Source: Haoranjiania flava (GTDB lineage Bacteria; Bacteroidota; Bacteroidia; Chitinophagales; Chitinophagaceae). Taken from it: DNA of 64,000 nt. The position numbers and the translations under genes are program-made. Shown here in pieces: positions 35,428 through 44,774 of this stretch. The notes under the pieces are model-generated. The model was given only the letters and a program-made list of their open reading frames with translations, was not told the origin of the DNA and made no database searches. The stretch covers positions 124,001-188,000 of the forward strand of contig NZ_JAOTPL010000002.1 of NCBI RefSeq assembly GCF_025631005.1, in the 5' to 3' direction. How positions within the stretch are numbered: position 1 is the first letter of the stretch; the number at the start of each line of letters is the position of its first letter.

Positions 35428-35937
35428 TTATTTCTTCTTATACAAAGGCACAGAGCTGCATGCTTCGCCGTACATCAGGCTTTTTACGTAAGGAAGCAAC
35501 ATGGTGGTAATCTTTGTGTAGGCAGCCGCTGATACATCCTTATCGCCGCAGCCCTTAACTACAACTCTCTTATCAATGTAATCCGGGGCATGCAGGTCTG
35601 CTTCAAGATTTTTAAGCAGTATTTTTTCAGCGAAAGCTTCTTTGGTGCCTGCAAAGATGCTGCGTGCAACCGGTTGGAGGTTAATGGCAATCAGCATATA
35701 GGCCCACCGGGGAATGATGGCGTCAGTGGAACAAAAAACCGCCACATCCACACCGGTGAACTGCTGCCAGTCAAACTGCTTCATGTGCTGCCTGAAATCT
35801 TTTTCTTTCAGCAGCATATCCATGAATAAAAATTGTTTTATGTCAAGTGCAGCTATGGGATGCCTCGGGTAAAAGTCTTCCAGGTCAATAGTGATGATGC
35901 CGCTCTCTGCCACACGGTTTATTATTTCATTGCTCAT
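35428..35937 (-). CDS. DUF2480 family protein
   Basis: 169 residues, small soluble protein. Recognisable by ESGIITIDLEDFYP followed by IKQFLFMDMLLKEKDFR, the segment AVFCSTDAIIPRWAYMLI, and the C-terminal VVVKGCGDKDVSAAAYTKI, typical of the Bacteroidota family DUF2480. Its function is unknown. No signal or membrane segment. It leads into yggS with an 11-base gap. Confidence 0.88.
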   Translation of the reverse strand: MSNEIINRVAESGIITIDLEDFYPRHPIAALDIKQFLFMDMLLKEKDFRQHMKQFDWQQFTGVDVAVFCSTDAIIPRWAYMLIAINLQPVARSIFAGTKEAFAEKILLKNLEADLHAPDYIDKRVVVKGCGDKDVSAAAYTKITTMLLPYVKSLMYGEACSSVPLYKKK

Positions 35938-36083
35938 AGGTCAAAGATAAAATTATTCGCTAAGATGCTTTTAATATAAATTCACAATAATTAATCTTTT
36001 AATCTGTAAAAAACTGCTACTTTTACGCGTATAAAATTAAATAACCGGCGATCAATCCGGTCGCTATAAAAATACAAAATACA

Positions 36084-36878
36084 ATGAAACTATTCAATTC
36101 TTCGAACCCGACCCTGTCGGAGAAAGCGCTGGAGAAAAAGCTTGACCATACCTATACCGGTGAAATAATGACCGTGCGTGGTTCAGTAGAAAAATTCGGG
36201 GTGCTGATGATGCTGGTAGTGGCCGGCGCTTATTTTTCCTGGAGTTACGATCCCGGGTTGAGCGGCCAAACCATGATGTACCTTATGTTTGGCGGCCTGA
36301 TAGTGGGTTTTGTGCTTTCTCTGATCATGATCTTTAAGCCTACACTCGCAAAACCGCTCTCGCCAATCTATGCGCTTGCAGAAGGCGTTTTTCTGGGAGC
36401 GCTTTCAAAGATCGTGAGCACTATGGTTACAGCTTCAGCAGTTGCCAAAGGTGCAGAGGCATCCCTGTTTGACAATATTATTTTCCAGGCTGTAGGCCTT
36501 ACTTTCGGCGTGGCGCTGGCCATGTTCCTGCTGTATTATTTCAGGATCATTAAAGTAACCCGGAAATTATATTCAGTGATCATCGGCGCTACAATGGGTG
36601 TACTTATTTTTTATGTGATCACCCTGGTGGTGCGCCTTTTCGGAGTTGAACTTCCATTTATGTACGACGCCAGCCCGCTGGGCATCGGCATTTCGCTGGT
36701 GGTAATCGCTATTGCCGCATTGAACCTGTTGCTTGATTTCGACCGTATAGAGCATTTTGCCAAAGCAGGAGCTGCTAAGTATATGGAGTGGTATTGCGCG
36801 TTTGGCTTGCTGGTAACCATCGTATGGCTGTACATCGAGATCTTACGTTTGTTGATGAGATTCACCAGCAGGGATTAA
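36084..36878 (+). CDS. Bax inhibitor-1 / YccA family membrane protein
   Basis: 264 residues, about seven membrane helices. The soluble N terminus has SEKALEKK and MTVRGSVEKFGVLMMLVVAGAYF (positions about 30-55). A family-like EGVFLGALSKI helix and the closing YDASPLGIGISLVVIAIAALNLLLDFD plus AKYMEWYCAFGLLVTIVWLYIEILRLL (positions about 190-255) match YccA/BI-1-like proteins of the large YBHL group. Members leak calcium or modulate FtsH; which applies here is unknown. A terminator follows. Confidence 0.9.
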   Translation: MKLFNSSNPTLSEKALEKKLDHTYTGEIMTVRGSVEKFGVLMMLVVAGAYFSWSYDPGLSGQTMMYLMFGGLIVGFVLSLIMIFKPTLAKPLSPIYALAEGVFLGALSKIVSTMVTASAVAKGAEASLFDNIIFQAVGLTFGVALAMFLLYYFRIIKVTRKLYSVIIGATMGVLIFYVITLVVRLFGVELPFMYDASPLGIGISLVVIAIAALNLLLDFDRIEHFAKAGAAKYMEWYCAFGLLVTIVWLYIEILRLLMRFTSRD

Positions 36879-36900
36879 TTTTGTTCATTGGCAATAAAGT

Positions 36901-36934
36901 ACAGGCTGCATCATCGGGTGCAGCCTGTGTTGTT
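36901..36934. terminator. Bidirectional terminator between convergent genes
   Basis: ACAGGCTGCA (36901-36910) pairs perfectly with TGCAGCCTGT (36919-36928) around an 8-base loop, with a T-rich run on the plus side. It can serve both the BI-1 gene and the convergent acetyltransferase-nitrilase gene. Confidence 0.75.
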
Positions 36935-36944
36935 TTTATGATCG

Positions 36945-38447
36945 TTATTTCTTTAGTTCCACACTGTACAAATCCAGCCTTCTGTCTTTCATGGTCTGTA
37001 CGGAGCCGAAGTGGTGCAGGTCTTTCAGGTCGTTGAGGTCCACATCCGCGATCAGCGTGGCTTCTGCATTGGGCGTAGCCTCTGCCTTAATGCCGTTGGT
37101 AGGAAAGGCAAAGTCTGATGGCGTAAACACGGCTGCCTGCCCGAATTGTATGTCCATATTGCTTACACGCGGCAGGTTGCCCACACAACCGGCGATGGCT
37201 ACGTAGCATTCATTCTCAATAGCGCGTGCTGCAGCACAATTGCGTACCCGGGTATATGCATTCTGGGTATCGGTAAGAAAAGGCACGAATAAGATCTTCA
37301 TTCCCTGGTCGGCCAGAATGCGGCTGAGCTCGGGGAATTCCACATCATAGCAGATCAGTATACCGATAGGCCCGCAGTCTGTTTCAATTACCTTGATCGC
37401 ATCACCACCGGCCATGCCATAATATTTCTTTTCATTGGGTGTAATGTGAATTTTGCTGTAAGCAGAAATACTGCCATCCCTGTGCAGCAAATAGCTTACA
37501 TTGTAGAGCTTGCCTGCTTCTTCTACCGGCATGCTGCCCGCAATGATGTTTACGTTGTAAGAGATAGCAAATTCAGATATTTTCTGTTTGATTTCATCTG
37601 TTCTCTTTGCCAGTTCACGGATGGCGAGGTGCGCAGGCATGTCGTTCATAGCTGCAAGCAATGGGGCATTGAAGAGTTCAGGGAACAAGACAAAATCGGA
37701 TTTGTAATCGCTCAATACATCTACAAAAAATTCTATCTGCTCATAAAAAGCCTGCACATCCCTGAATGGCCGCATCTGCCACTGCACAAGTCCCAGCCTG
37801 ATGGTGCTGTCTGCGAGAATATTTTTTGTGGGCGAATAATAAACATTGTTCCACTCAATTTCTACCGCAAATTCCCTGGATTCCACGTCTCCCTTCAGGT
37901 ACCCGGGCAGTATCTGTATCACATGAAAATCATTGGCCAGCTGGAAAGCAAGCACCGGGTCAAATATATCCTTGCTTATTACTTTTTTTACGTATTCAGC
38001 GGGAGATAACCGGTCTGCATATTTATGATAATTGGGCATTCGGCCGCCTGCGATTATAGACTTCAGGTTCAGGCGTTCGCACAATTCTTTGCGGGCATCA
38101 TAAAGCCTTCTTCCTAACCTTAACCCCCTGAAGCCGGGATGTACAAACACTTCTATACCGTACAGCGCATCGCCTGCGTTGGAGTGGAGCCCGAACTTTG
38201 CGTTGTCAAAAATTTCTTCGTACGTATGTTTCTCGCCTAAAAGCTTGTGATTTACTTTGATGGATAGTGCTATTGCTACCACCTGGCCGTCTACTTCCAC
38301 GCACAATTGTCCCTCCGGGAAAATTTCCAGCAACCTGGCAATGGTTTCCTTTTTCCAGATAGGCATATGGGTATCATACACTTCCTGCATGGCTACGGCT
38401 AACTGATCATAGTCCTCGATTCTGAGTGTTCTTACTTCTACCTGCAT
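36945..38447 (-). CDS. GNAT acetyltransferase fused to a nitrilase-type carbon-nitrogen hydrolase
   Basis: 500 residues in two domains. Residues 1 to about 200 are a GNAT fold (VEVDGQVVAIALSIKV, then VHPGFRGLRLGRRLYDARKEL with the acetyl-CoA loop). Residues about 215-500 are a nitrilase-superfamily domain with the Glu in VLFPELFNAP, the Lys in SKIHITPNEK and the Cys in ILICYDVEFPELSR. The fusion is known in many bacteria as a conserved two-domain protein, but its substrate is not known to me. Expected to be cytoplasmic. Two small membrane-protein genes and mfd lie upstream on the same strand. Confidence 0.9.
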   Translation of the reverse strand: MQVEVRTLRIEDYDQLAVAMQEVYDTHMPIWKKETIARLLEIFPEGQLCVEVDGQVVAIALSIKVNHKLLGEKHTYEEIFDNAKFGLHSNAGDALYGIEVFVHPGFRGLRLGRRLYDARKELCERLNLKSIIAGGRMPNYHKYADRLSPAEYVKKVISKDIFDPVLAFQLANDFHVIQILPGYLKGDVESREFAVEIEWNNVYYSPTKNILADSTIRLGLVQWQMRPFRDVQAFYEQIEFFVDVLSDYKSDFVLFPELFNAPLLAAMNDMPAHLAIRELAKRTDEIKQKISEFAISYNVNIIAGSMPVEEAGKLYNVSYLLHRDGSISAYSKIHITPNEKKYYGMAGGDAIKVIETDCGPIGILICYDVEFPELSRILADQGMKILFVPFLTDTQNAYTRVRNCAAARAIENECYVAIAGCVGNLPRVSNMDIQFGQAAVFTPSDFAFPTNGIKAEATPNAEATLIADVDLNDLKDLHHFGSVQTMKDRRLDLYSVELKK

Positions 38448-38479
38448 AAAAAATGATTTTGTTACTGTAAGCGCAAAAA

Positions 38480-38824
38480 TTATTCCTTAAACCTGCCGAA
38501 GCAATCATACAAAATACTTCCGGCTGTGTACATCACTACATCCACAGGGTCTGAGATGAAGCGTTCATCGTACTTTGGTAAAATATATTCAAACAAAACC
38601 ATTGTAACCAATGTCCATAAAACTATCTCGTACCATTTTAATTTTGTTTTTCTTTTCAACAGCCAGCTGCGCTCCCACGCTACACCGTGCAGCAGTATCG
38701 GCATGAAGAGCAAGGGATCCAGGTAATTGTTCAGCAGGGGAAATGACAAGGCCGGTATTCTTTGTATGAGCTGGTGCAACACAAAAAGTACCATGCATAT
38801 CCAAAAAAGATAATTGCGCTCCAT
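38480..38824 (-). CDS. Small membrane protein, unknown
   Basis: 114 residues with three hydrophobic segments (LFWICMVLFVLHQLI, LDPLLFMPILLHGVAW, IVLWTLVTMVLFEYIL). It lacks a recognisable family, though YDERFISDPVDVVMYTAGSILY near the C terminus looks constrained. Its ATG overlaps the stop of the preceding small gene by one base (TAATG), implying coupled translation. Probably the third gene of an mfd unit. Confidence 0.65.
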   Translation of the reverse strand: MERNYLFWICMVLFVLHQLIQRIPALSFPLLNNYLDPLLFMPILLHGVAWERSWLLKRKTKLKWYEIVLWTLVTMVLFEYILPKYDERFISDPVDVVMYTAGSILYDCFGRFKE

Positions 38825-39048
38825 TAAAAAGCAGCAATAAAAGTAAACAGCATGATCAGCAATGCAAAGGGCGACAACAACAGGATGAAGAGCATTACAG
38901 GAGTTTTCAGGATCATGAAAATTATATTCTTCAAAGTAGAAAGCTCAGGATCCGGCCTGTACCATTCGATCAGTTTAGTAAACTTATCCCTGATAAGGTG
39001 GCGTATTTCTTCGCCTGCGGAGTGGTCATTTTCTGGATGTTTATTCAT
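38824..39048 (-). CDS. Small membrane protein downstream of mfd, unknown
   Basis: 74 residues from the ATG at 39048. The N-terminal half is polar (HPENDHSAGEEIRHLIRDKF, then WYRPDPE) and the C-terminal half is one long hydrophobic stretch of about 35 residues (IIFMILKTPVMLFILLLSP and on). The start overlaps the end of mfd by eight bases and the stop overlaps the next start by one, so all three genes are likely translated from one message. Function unknown. Confidence 0.6.
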   Translation of the reverse strand: MNKHPENDHSAGEEIRHLIRDKFTKLIEWYRPDPELSTLKNIIFMILKTPVMLFILLLSPFALLIMLFTFIAAF

Positions 39049-42000
39049 GCTCTGTTTTTGGCTCTGTTTCCTTCCACATTCTTTGCAGGAATAGCTGCAT
39101 GGAAAGTGTATTTTTAATATCATCTACCACCAGTAAAAAATTATTTCCTACCTGCTTCAGTCTTGCTTTGTTGGTGCCTGTCTGCAGGTAAGCCAATATA
39201 TTTTTAAACAATTCGCTTTCAAAATAAGGCGAATCGTTCTTATTGATAAAATAGCACCGCAGCTTTTTATCTTTGAGTATCATTTTCTCGAAACCAAGGC
39301 TGATAGCCAGCTTCCGGCTTCTGAATGCAGAGAAAAGATTTTCTACCTGTTGCGGCACAGGCCCGAAACGGTCAATCAGTTCTTTGTGAAACTCCTGCAG
39401 TTCTTCCTCGGTTTCACAATTGTCCAGGCGTGTGTACAGCGAAAGCCTCTCGGTAATGCTTTCCACGTATTCATCCGGTATTAGGATCTCCTGGTCTGTA
39501 TCAATGGTGCAGTCTGTAACAAAATCATCCTGTGTGCTTATCTCTTCCCTGAACAGCTCTTTGAAGTTGCTTCTTTTCAGTTCCCTGATGGCTTCCTGCA
39601 AAATTTTCTGGTACATTTCAAAACCAATCTCCGCCATGAACCCGCTTTGCTCGCCGCCTAATAAATTTCCGGCGCCGCGTATGTCAAGGTCACGCATGGC
39701 AATCTGGAAGCCGCTTCCAAGGTCGCTGAACTGCTCCAATGTTTGCAATCTTTTGCGTGAATCTACCGGCAATGTACTCATTGGTGGCGCCAGCAAATAA
39801 CAGAAGGCTTTTTTATTGCCCCTGCCCACGCGTCCCCGCAACTGGTGCAGGTCGCTCAGGCCAAAATGATGCGCATTGTTGATGATGATGGTGTTCACAT
39901 TAGGTATGTCTACACCGCTCTCCACGATGTTTGTACAAACCAGCACATCGTATTTCCTGTCGATAAAATCGAGTATCCTTTCTTCAAGTTCCTTGCCTTC
40001 CATCTGGCCGTGCGCATAGGAAATACTCAGGTCAGGGCAAAGTGTTTGGATGAGCGCGCTCATTTCTTTCACGCCCTGTATGCGGTTGAAAATAAAAAAT
40101 ACCTGGCCGCCGCGCTCTACTTCAAAATAGATGGCATCGCGTATAAAATCCTGGCTAAAGGTAAGTACTTCTGTCTGTATCGGTTGGCGGTTAGGAGGCG
40201 GTGTGTTGATGATGCTGAGGTCGCGCGCACCCATCAGGCTAAACTGGAGTGTACGCGGTATGGGCGTTGCAGTAAGTGTAAGGCTGTCTACATTGGTGCG
40301 TATAGTTTTTAGTTTCTCTTTGTGAGCCACGCCGAATTTCTGTTCCTCATCTACAATCATCACACCAAGGTCCCGGAACTTTACTTCCTTGCCCAGCAGG
40401 GCGTGTGTGCCTATGATGATGTCTATTTTGCCTTCAGCTAATTTTTGCAGCGTTTCTTTTTTTTGCTTTGCACTTTTAAAGCGATTGATGTAGTCTACCG
40501 TAACCGGGAAATCTTTTAGCCGCTCTGCAAAAGTTTTATAATGCTGAAACGCAAGAATAGTGGTGGGTACGAGCACTGCTGCCTGTTTGCCGTCTACTAC
40601 ACTTTTGAACGCTGCACGTATGGCAATCTCCGTTTTGCCAAAGCCTACGTCGCCACAGATAAGCCTGTCCATAGGTGCAGGGCTTTCCATATCTTTCTTC
40701 ACGTCGGCAGTTGCTTTGCTTTGGTCCGGTGTGTCTTCATAAATAAAGCTGGCCTCCAGTTCGGTGGTCATATAATTGTCGGGGGAGAAGGCAAACCCTT
40801 GCTGCGCCTTGCGTTGCGCATATAGTTTGATAAGGTCAAAGGCAATTTCCTTTACCCGCGTTTTGGTTTTTTCTTTCAGCTTATTCCACGCATCGCTACC
40901 CAGCTTGTTTACTTTAGGCGCAGTGCCTTCTTTGCCTGTATATTTCGATATTTTATGCAGGGAATTAATGTTCACGTATAAAATATCCTGGTTCTGGTAA
41001 ATGATGCGCACCGCTTCCTGCACATTGCCGTTCACTTCCAGCTTCTGTAAGCCGCTGTATACGCCAACTCCGTGATCAATATGCGTTACGTAATCACCAG
41101 GCTGCAGATCTTTCAGTGCTTTTAATGTAAGCGCTTTGTTTTTGTTGAATGCCTGCTTTACCCTGTATTTATGGTAACGCTGAAATATCTGGTGGTCTGT
41201 GTAACATACAATCTTCAGGTCATCATCCACAAACCCTTCATGAATGCTTTTAGGAACAGGTGTAAACTGTATCTCTGTATTCAGATCTGTGAAAATGCTG
41301 TTGAGCCTCTCCAGTTGTTTAGCCTGATCAGAAAAAATATAAATACCGTATTGTTTCTTCTCATAACTTTTTAAATCGGAGATCAGCAATTCAAAGTTCC
41401 GGTTAAATGCAGGCTGTTCTTTGGTGAAGAACTCAATTTCAAAATTAGCCAGGTGTGGCCTGTAGCCAAACTCTATCACCTGCCTGTGGGCCAGTGCCTC
41501 TTTAATATCTTTTTCGGTGATAAATTCATGGATGTGCAATTCTTTCAAAATCCTGCTATCGTCGGTTTCTTCTTCGTGGGCTTCTTCTTCGCCAGGTAGT
41601 TTATTTAAAAAATCAGAAAGGTCAGCATATTGTTTACGCACATTTTCTTCTACTACATCCCAGTCTTTGATCCAGTATATGGTGTTTGGCGGCAGCGCCT
41701 CGAACAAAGAAAGTTTTTCTCCCGGTGCGAATTGTGTTTCCACATTCGGAATAATGGATACCTGTATCAGTTTTCGTTCACTCAGTTGAGATTCCGGATC
41801 AAAAAGCCGGATGCTGTCTACCTCATTGCCGAAAAGCTCTACGCGGTACGGCTTATCGTTGCCGAAAGAATATATATCCAGTATGCCGCCACGCAGTGCA
41901 AACTGCCCGGGTTCATATACGAAGTCTGTTCGGCTGAAGCCAAAGTCTACAAAGCGGTTCATCAGCCCATCCACATCAAGCGTGTCATTTACCTTGAGCT

Positions 42001-42448
42001 GGATGATGTTTTTGTTTAAAGAATCCGCGCCCACTACCTTCTCAAAGATCGCTTCCGGGTAGGTGACCATGGCGCCCGTTCTTTCAACGGCCGGAACCGA
42101 AAATTTGCTCAGTGCTTCCGTACGGAGCATTACATGCGAAGAATTTAACAGCCGGAAATTTTTCCTGGTTTTAAACGAAGAGGGGAAATAAAAAAGATTA
42201 AGCGCGCCCGTAAGATTCTCAAGCGTATTGTGGAAATACGCTGCTTCTTCCGCATCATTTAAAATAAAGACATGGTTATAGCCCTTTAAATTTTCATGCA
42301 AAAAAACTGCAGCGGCTATAAATTCAGAAGCGCTTCCGTATAGGTTTTGCAGATAAATTTTTTCAGTAGGGGAAATAGAGAGCCTGTCTGCCAACTGGTT
42401 TAGCAGGGGGTATTGTGCATACCTACCTAAGAGGTTTTGTAAATTCAT
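39041..42448 (-). CDS. mfd: Transcription-repair coupling factor
   Basis: Removes RNA polymerase stalled at lesions and recruits UvrA. 1,135 residues from the ATG at 42448; an ATG ten codons earlier is less likely. The UvrB-like N-terminal module, the RNA-polymerase-interacting (CarD-like) domain (QPGDYVTHIDHGVGVYSGL), and the translocase with Walker A CGDVGFGKTEIAIRAAF, the DEEQ box in VMIVDEEQKFGV, SLTLTATPIPRTL and LVCTNIVESGVDIP are all present, followed by the C-terminal TRCF domain. Full length and intact. Two small membrane-protein genes follow with overlaps. Confidence 0.97.
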   Translation of the reverse strand: MNLQNLLGRYAQYPLLNQLADRLSISPTEKIYLQNLYGSASEFIAAAVFLHENLKGYNHVFILNDAEEAAYFHNTLENLTGALNLFYFPSSFKTRKNFRLLNSSHVMLRTEALSKFSVPAVERTGAMVTYPEAIFEKVVGADSLNKNIIQLKVNDTLDVDGLMNRFVDFGFSRTDFVYEPGQFALRGGILDIYSFGNDKPYRVELFGNEVDSIRLFDPESQLSERKLIQVSIIPNVETQFAPGEKLSLFEALPPNTIYWIKDWDVVEENVRKQYADLSDFLNKLPGEEEAHEEETDDSRILKELHIHEFITEKDIKEALAHRQVIEFGYRPHLANFEIEFFTKEQPAFNRNFELLISDLKSYEKKQYGIYIFSDQAKQLERLNSIFTDLNTEIQFTPVPKSIHEGFVDDDLKIVCYTDHQIFQRYHKYRVKQAFNKNKALTLKALKDLQPGDYVTHIDHGVGVYSGLQKLEVNGNVQEAVRIIYQNQDILYVNINSLHKISKYTGKEGTAPKVNKLGSDAWNKLKEKTKTRVKEIAFDLIKLYAQRKAQQGFAFSPDNYMTTELEASFIYEDTPDQSKATADVKKDMESPAPMDRLICGDVGFGKTEIAIRAAFKSVVDGKQAAVLVPTTILAFQHYKTFAERLKDFPVTVDYINRFKSAKQKKETLQKLAEGKIDIIIGTHALLGKEVKFRDLGVMIVDEEQKFGVAHKEKLKTIRTNVDSLTLTATPIPRTLQFSLMGARDLSIINTPPPNRQPIQTEVLTFSQDFIRDAIYFEVERGGQVFFIFNRIQGVKEMSALIQTLCPDLSISYAHGQMEGKELEERILDFIDRKYDVLVCTNIVESGVDIPNVNTIIINNAHHFGLSDLHQLRGRVGRGNKKAFCYLLAPPMSTLPVDSRKRLQTLEQFSDLGSGFQIAMRDLDIRGAGNLLGGEQSGFMAEIGFEMYQKILQEAIRELKRSNFKELFREEISTQDDFVTDCTIDTDQEILIPDEYVESITERLSLYTRLDNCETEEELQEFHKELIDRFGPVPQQVENLFSAFRSRKLAISLGFEKMILKDKKLRCYFINKNDSPYFESELFKNILAYLQTGTNKARLKQVGNNFLLVVDDIKNTLSMQLFLQRMWKETEPKTEHE

Positions 42449-42539
42449 GCCGCGCAAAATTAGCCATTTTTTGGGCATAATTTCTGTGGTAAAAGTTTTC
42501 TTCGGATTAAATTGTTAAAAAACCCGTTAATATTTGCGT

Positions 42540-43640
42540 ATGACATTTTCAATAGGAAGCACCAAAATACAACTACCCAAGAGATTCCTGATCTTACCCA
42601 TAATTGCCTGGATAGGATATGCCGGCAACTATTTAAATCCTGGAAATTTCTACGTTTATATGTTGGGTGCCCTGTTGATCGGAAGCGTGATCTCTGCTGT
42701 ACATCACGCAGAAGTAGTGGCGCACAGAGTAGGCGAGCCTTTGGGCACGCTGATCCTGGCGCTCTCTGTTACCGTAATTGAGGCTGGGCTGATCATCTCA
42801 TTGATGCTGGCAGGAGGGCCGGATGCCTCTGTCTATGCGCGGGATACTATTTTCGCTGCAATCATGATTATCCTCACGGGGATTGTAGGCATCTGCCTGC
42901 TGGTAGGCGGGGTAAAATATATGGAACAGAACTTTGTTTTAAGCGGGGTAAACACGGCATTGGTCGGGCTTACTGTTATTATAATGTTATCTTTAATACT
43001 TCCCAACCTAACAGTAAGCGAGCCCGGGCCTTATTTCAACAACTCGCAGCTCATATTTGTTGCCACCGTTACACTGGTTATTTACCTTACGTTTGTGCTG
43101 GTGCAGACTGTCCGCCACAGGGACTATTTTCTGCCGCAAGATACTGGCGACGTTGATAACGATGATCATGCAGACCCGCCGAACAAAACCACAGCCTGGA
43201 TCAGCCTGGTGTTCCTGTTATTGAGCCTGGGCGTAGTAATATTGCTGGGTAAAGCCCTGTCACACGATATTGAAGCGGCAGTAGTACACCTCGGCGCTCC
43301 CAAAACATTGGTGGGGGTGATCATTGCGGGCATTGTGCTGTTACCGGAAGGTATAGCCGCCTACCGTGCTGCCAGGAAAGACCGGCTGCAAACCAGCCTT
43401 AACCTGGCTTTCGGTTCTGCGATGGCCAGCGTAGGGTTAACCATTCCAACCATTGCCGTAGCGTCTTTGGTGCTTGAGCTTCCCGTAACGCTGGGCATAG
43501 ATACCAAATCTATGGTGCTGGTGGTAATGGCAATCTTTATCAATATGCTATCGCTGTCCAATGGAAAAACAAATATCATGCAGGGCATAGTATTGCTGGT
43601 GCTGTTTGCTACTTACCTCTTTACCACAATTATCCCGTAG
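42540..43640 (+). CDS. chaA: Ca2+/H+ antiporter, ChaA type
   Basis: 366 residues, about 11 membrane helices in two related halves. The first alpha-repeat signature is GEPLGTLILALSVTVIEAGLI and the second is APKTLVGVIIAGIVLLPEGIAAYRAA (positions about 255-280); both carry the acidic residue of CaCA exchangers. An acidic loop (DTGDVDNDDHADPPN) lies between the halves. It exchanges Ca2+ (or Na+/K+) for protons at the inner membrane. The ATG at 42540 is preferred over a TTG two codons upstream. Divergent from mfd by 91 bases; the convergent lactonase gene ends one base after it. Confidence 0.9.
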   Translation: MTFSIGSTKIQLPKRFLILPIIAWIGYAGNYLNPGNFYVYMLGALLIGSVISAVHHAEVVAHRVGEPLGTLILALSVTVIEAGLIISLMLAGGPDASVYARDTIFAAIMIILTGIVGICLLVGGVKYMEQNFVLSGVNTALVGLTVIIMLSLILPNLTVSEPGPYFNNSQLIFVATVTLVIYLTFVLVQTVRHRDYFLPQDTGDVDNDDHADPPNKTTAWISLVFLLLSLGVVILLGKALSHDIEAAVVHLGAPKTLVGVIIAGIVLLPEGIAAYRAARKDRLQTSLNLAFGSAMASVGLTIPTIAVASLVLELPVTLGIDTKSMVLVVMAIFINMLSLSNGKTNIMQGIVLLVLFATYLFTTIIP

Positions 43641-43641
43641 G

Positions 43642-44730
43642 TTAATATTCCAGCAACATCACAGGCATAGATACGTTAATTTCCCTGCCGGTGTCTGTAA
43701 GTAAACCGGTTATGTTATCAATGCTATAAATTCTTACGGCATTATCGTCGCGCGAGGCTGCAAGCAAATAGTTGCCGGGTTTGTTTATCATAAAATCGCG
43801 CGGGTGGCGCCCGGTCTTTTGTTCGCCAACTCTTGTGAGGCTCCCGTCTGCATTGATTCTAAATATGGCAATATTATTAGTAGCCACTCTGTTGGAAGCA
43901 TAAAGAAACTTGCCGTCCGGAGAAATTTTTATGGCAGCGCTGCCTTTGTTTTTATTGCCGGGAGCTGCAAGGCTGGTAGACACGATGTCCTGTGTATGTT
44001 GCAGCATACCGCCTGCTTTACTGAATACAGAAATATTGCCTTCCCATTCATTCAGTAAATATACCCTGTCGTCTTTTTTATTGATGGCAATATGGCGCGG
44101 GCCGTAACCTTCAGGCAATGCATAAACAGTGGGTTTGGTGTCCACAGGTTGCTTATCCGTGGCTGAGAATTTATATTGGTAAAGCTTATCCGCTCCGAGG
44201 TCGGTTACGTAGAGAAATTTATTGTCAGGTGAAAAAACAGTGGTGTGCGCGTTGGATGGTTTTGTATTGCTTTTAGCTGTAAGCCGGATATTCTGTACAG
44301 CAGGCAGAATTTTTCCGTCTCTGCCAATGGGGTAAACTACAAAGTTTCCGCCCGAGTAATTTGCTATGGTAAGGAATTTTCCGCTGTTATCAACAGCAAC
44401 ATAGCAGGGCGCACCACCTTCAGAAGATTGCCGGTTAAGCAAATGTAATAATCCCTTTTTTTTATCAAATGAAAACGAGGAAACAGTGCCGTTGCCTTCG
44501 TTCACCGCATAGAGATATTTTTTATTTTTCGATAAGGCAAGGTACGAAGGATCATTCACCTTGTTTGTATGTGATACAGGCATTAAACTTCCTGCTTTTG
44601 GATCAAATTGGTATACATAAATACCGTTGGATTGCTGTTTGGTATAGGTGCCAACAAATACGTAGTTGTTTCGGCTACACGAAACAAAGATGAGAGCAAC
44701 TGCTGACAGGAAATGAAATATCCTACACAT
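43642..44730 (-). CDS. Lactonase family beta-propeller lipoprotein (6-phosphogluconolactonase-like)
   Basis: 362 residues. The start MCRIFHFLSAVALIFVSCS is a lipoprotein signal with Cys18. The rest is a seven-bladed propeller of the YbhE/Pgl lactonase type: YVFVGTYTKQQSNGIYVYQFD opens it, and NDPSYLALSKNKKYLYAVNE, PSNAHTTVFSPDNKFLYVTDLG and GRHPRDFMINKPGNYLLAA are characteristic. Cytoplasmic relatives hydrolyse 6-phosphogluconolactone, but the export signal here argues for a different, periplasmic lactone. Ends one base from the convergent chaA gene. Confidence 0.88.
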   Translation of the reverse strand: MCRIFHFLSAVALIFVSCSRNNYVFVGTYTKQQSNGIYVYQFDPKAGSLMPVSHTNKVNDPSYLALSKNKKYLYAVNEGNGTVSSFSFDKKKGLLHLLNRQSSEGGAPCYVAVDNSGKFLTIANYSGGNFVVYPIGRDGKILPAVQNIRLTAKSNTKPSNAHTTVFSPDNKFLYVTDLGADKLYQYKFSATDKQPVDTKPTVYALPEGYGPRHIAINKKDDRVYLLNEWEGNISVFSKAGGMLQHTQDIVSTSLAAPGNKNKGSAAIKISPDGKFLYASNRVATNNIAIFRINADGSLTRVGEQKTGRHPRDFMINKPGNYLLAASRDDNAVRIYSIDNITGLLTDTGREINVSMPVMLLEY

Positions 44731-44774
44731 ACTTTATTTTTAAAGTAAATGTAGGATAAAAACTGAATTTGAAA

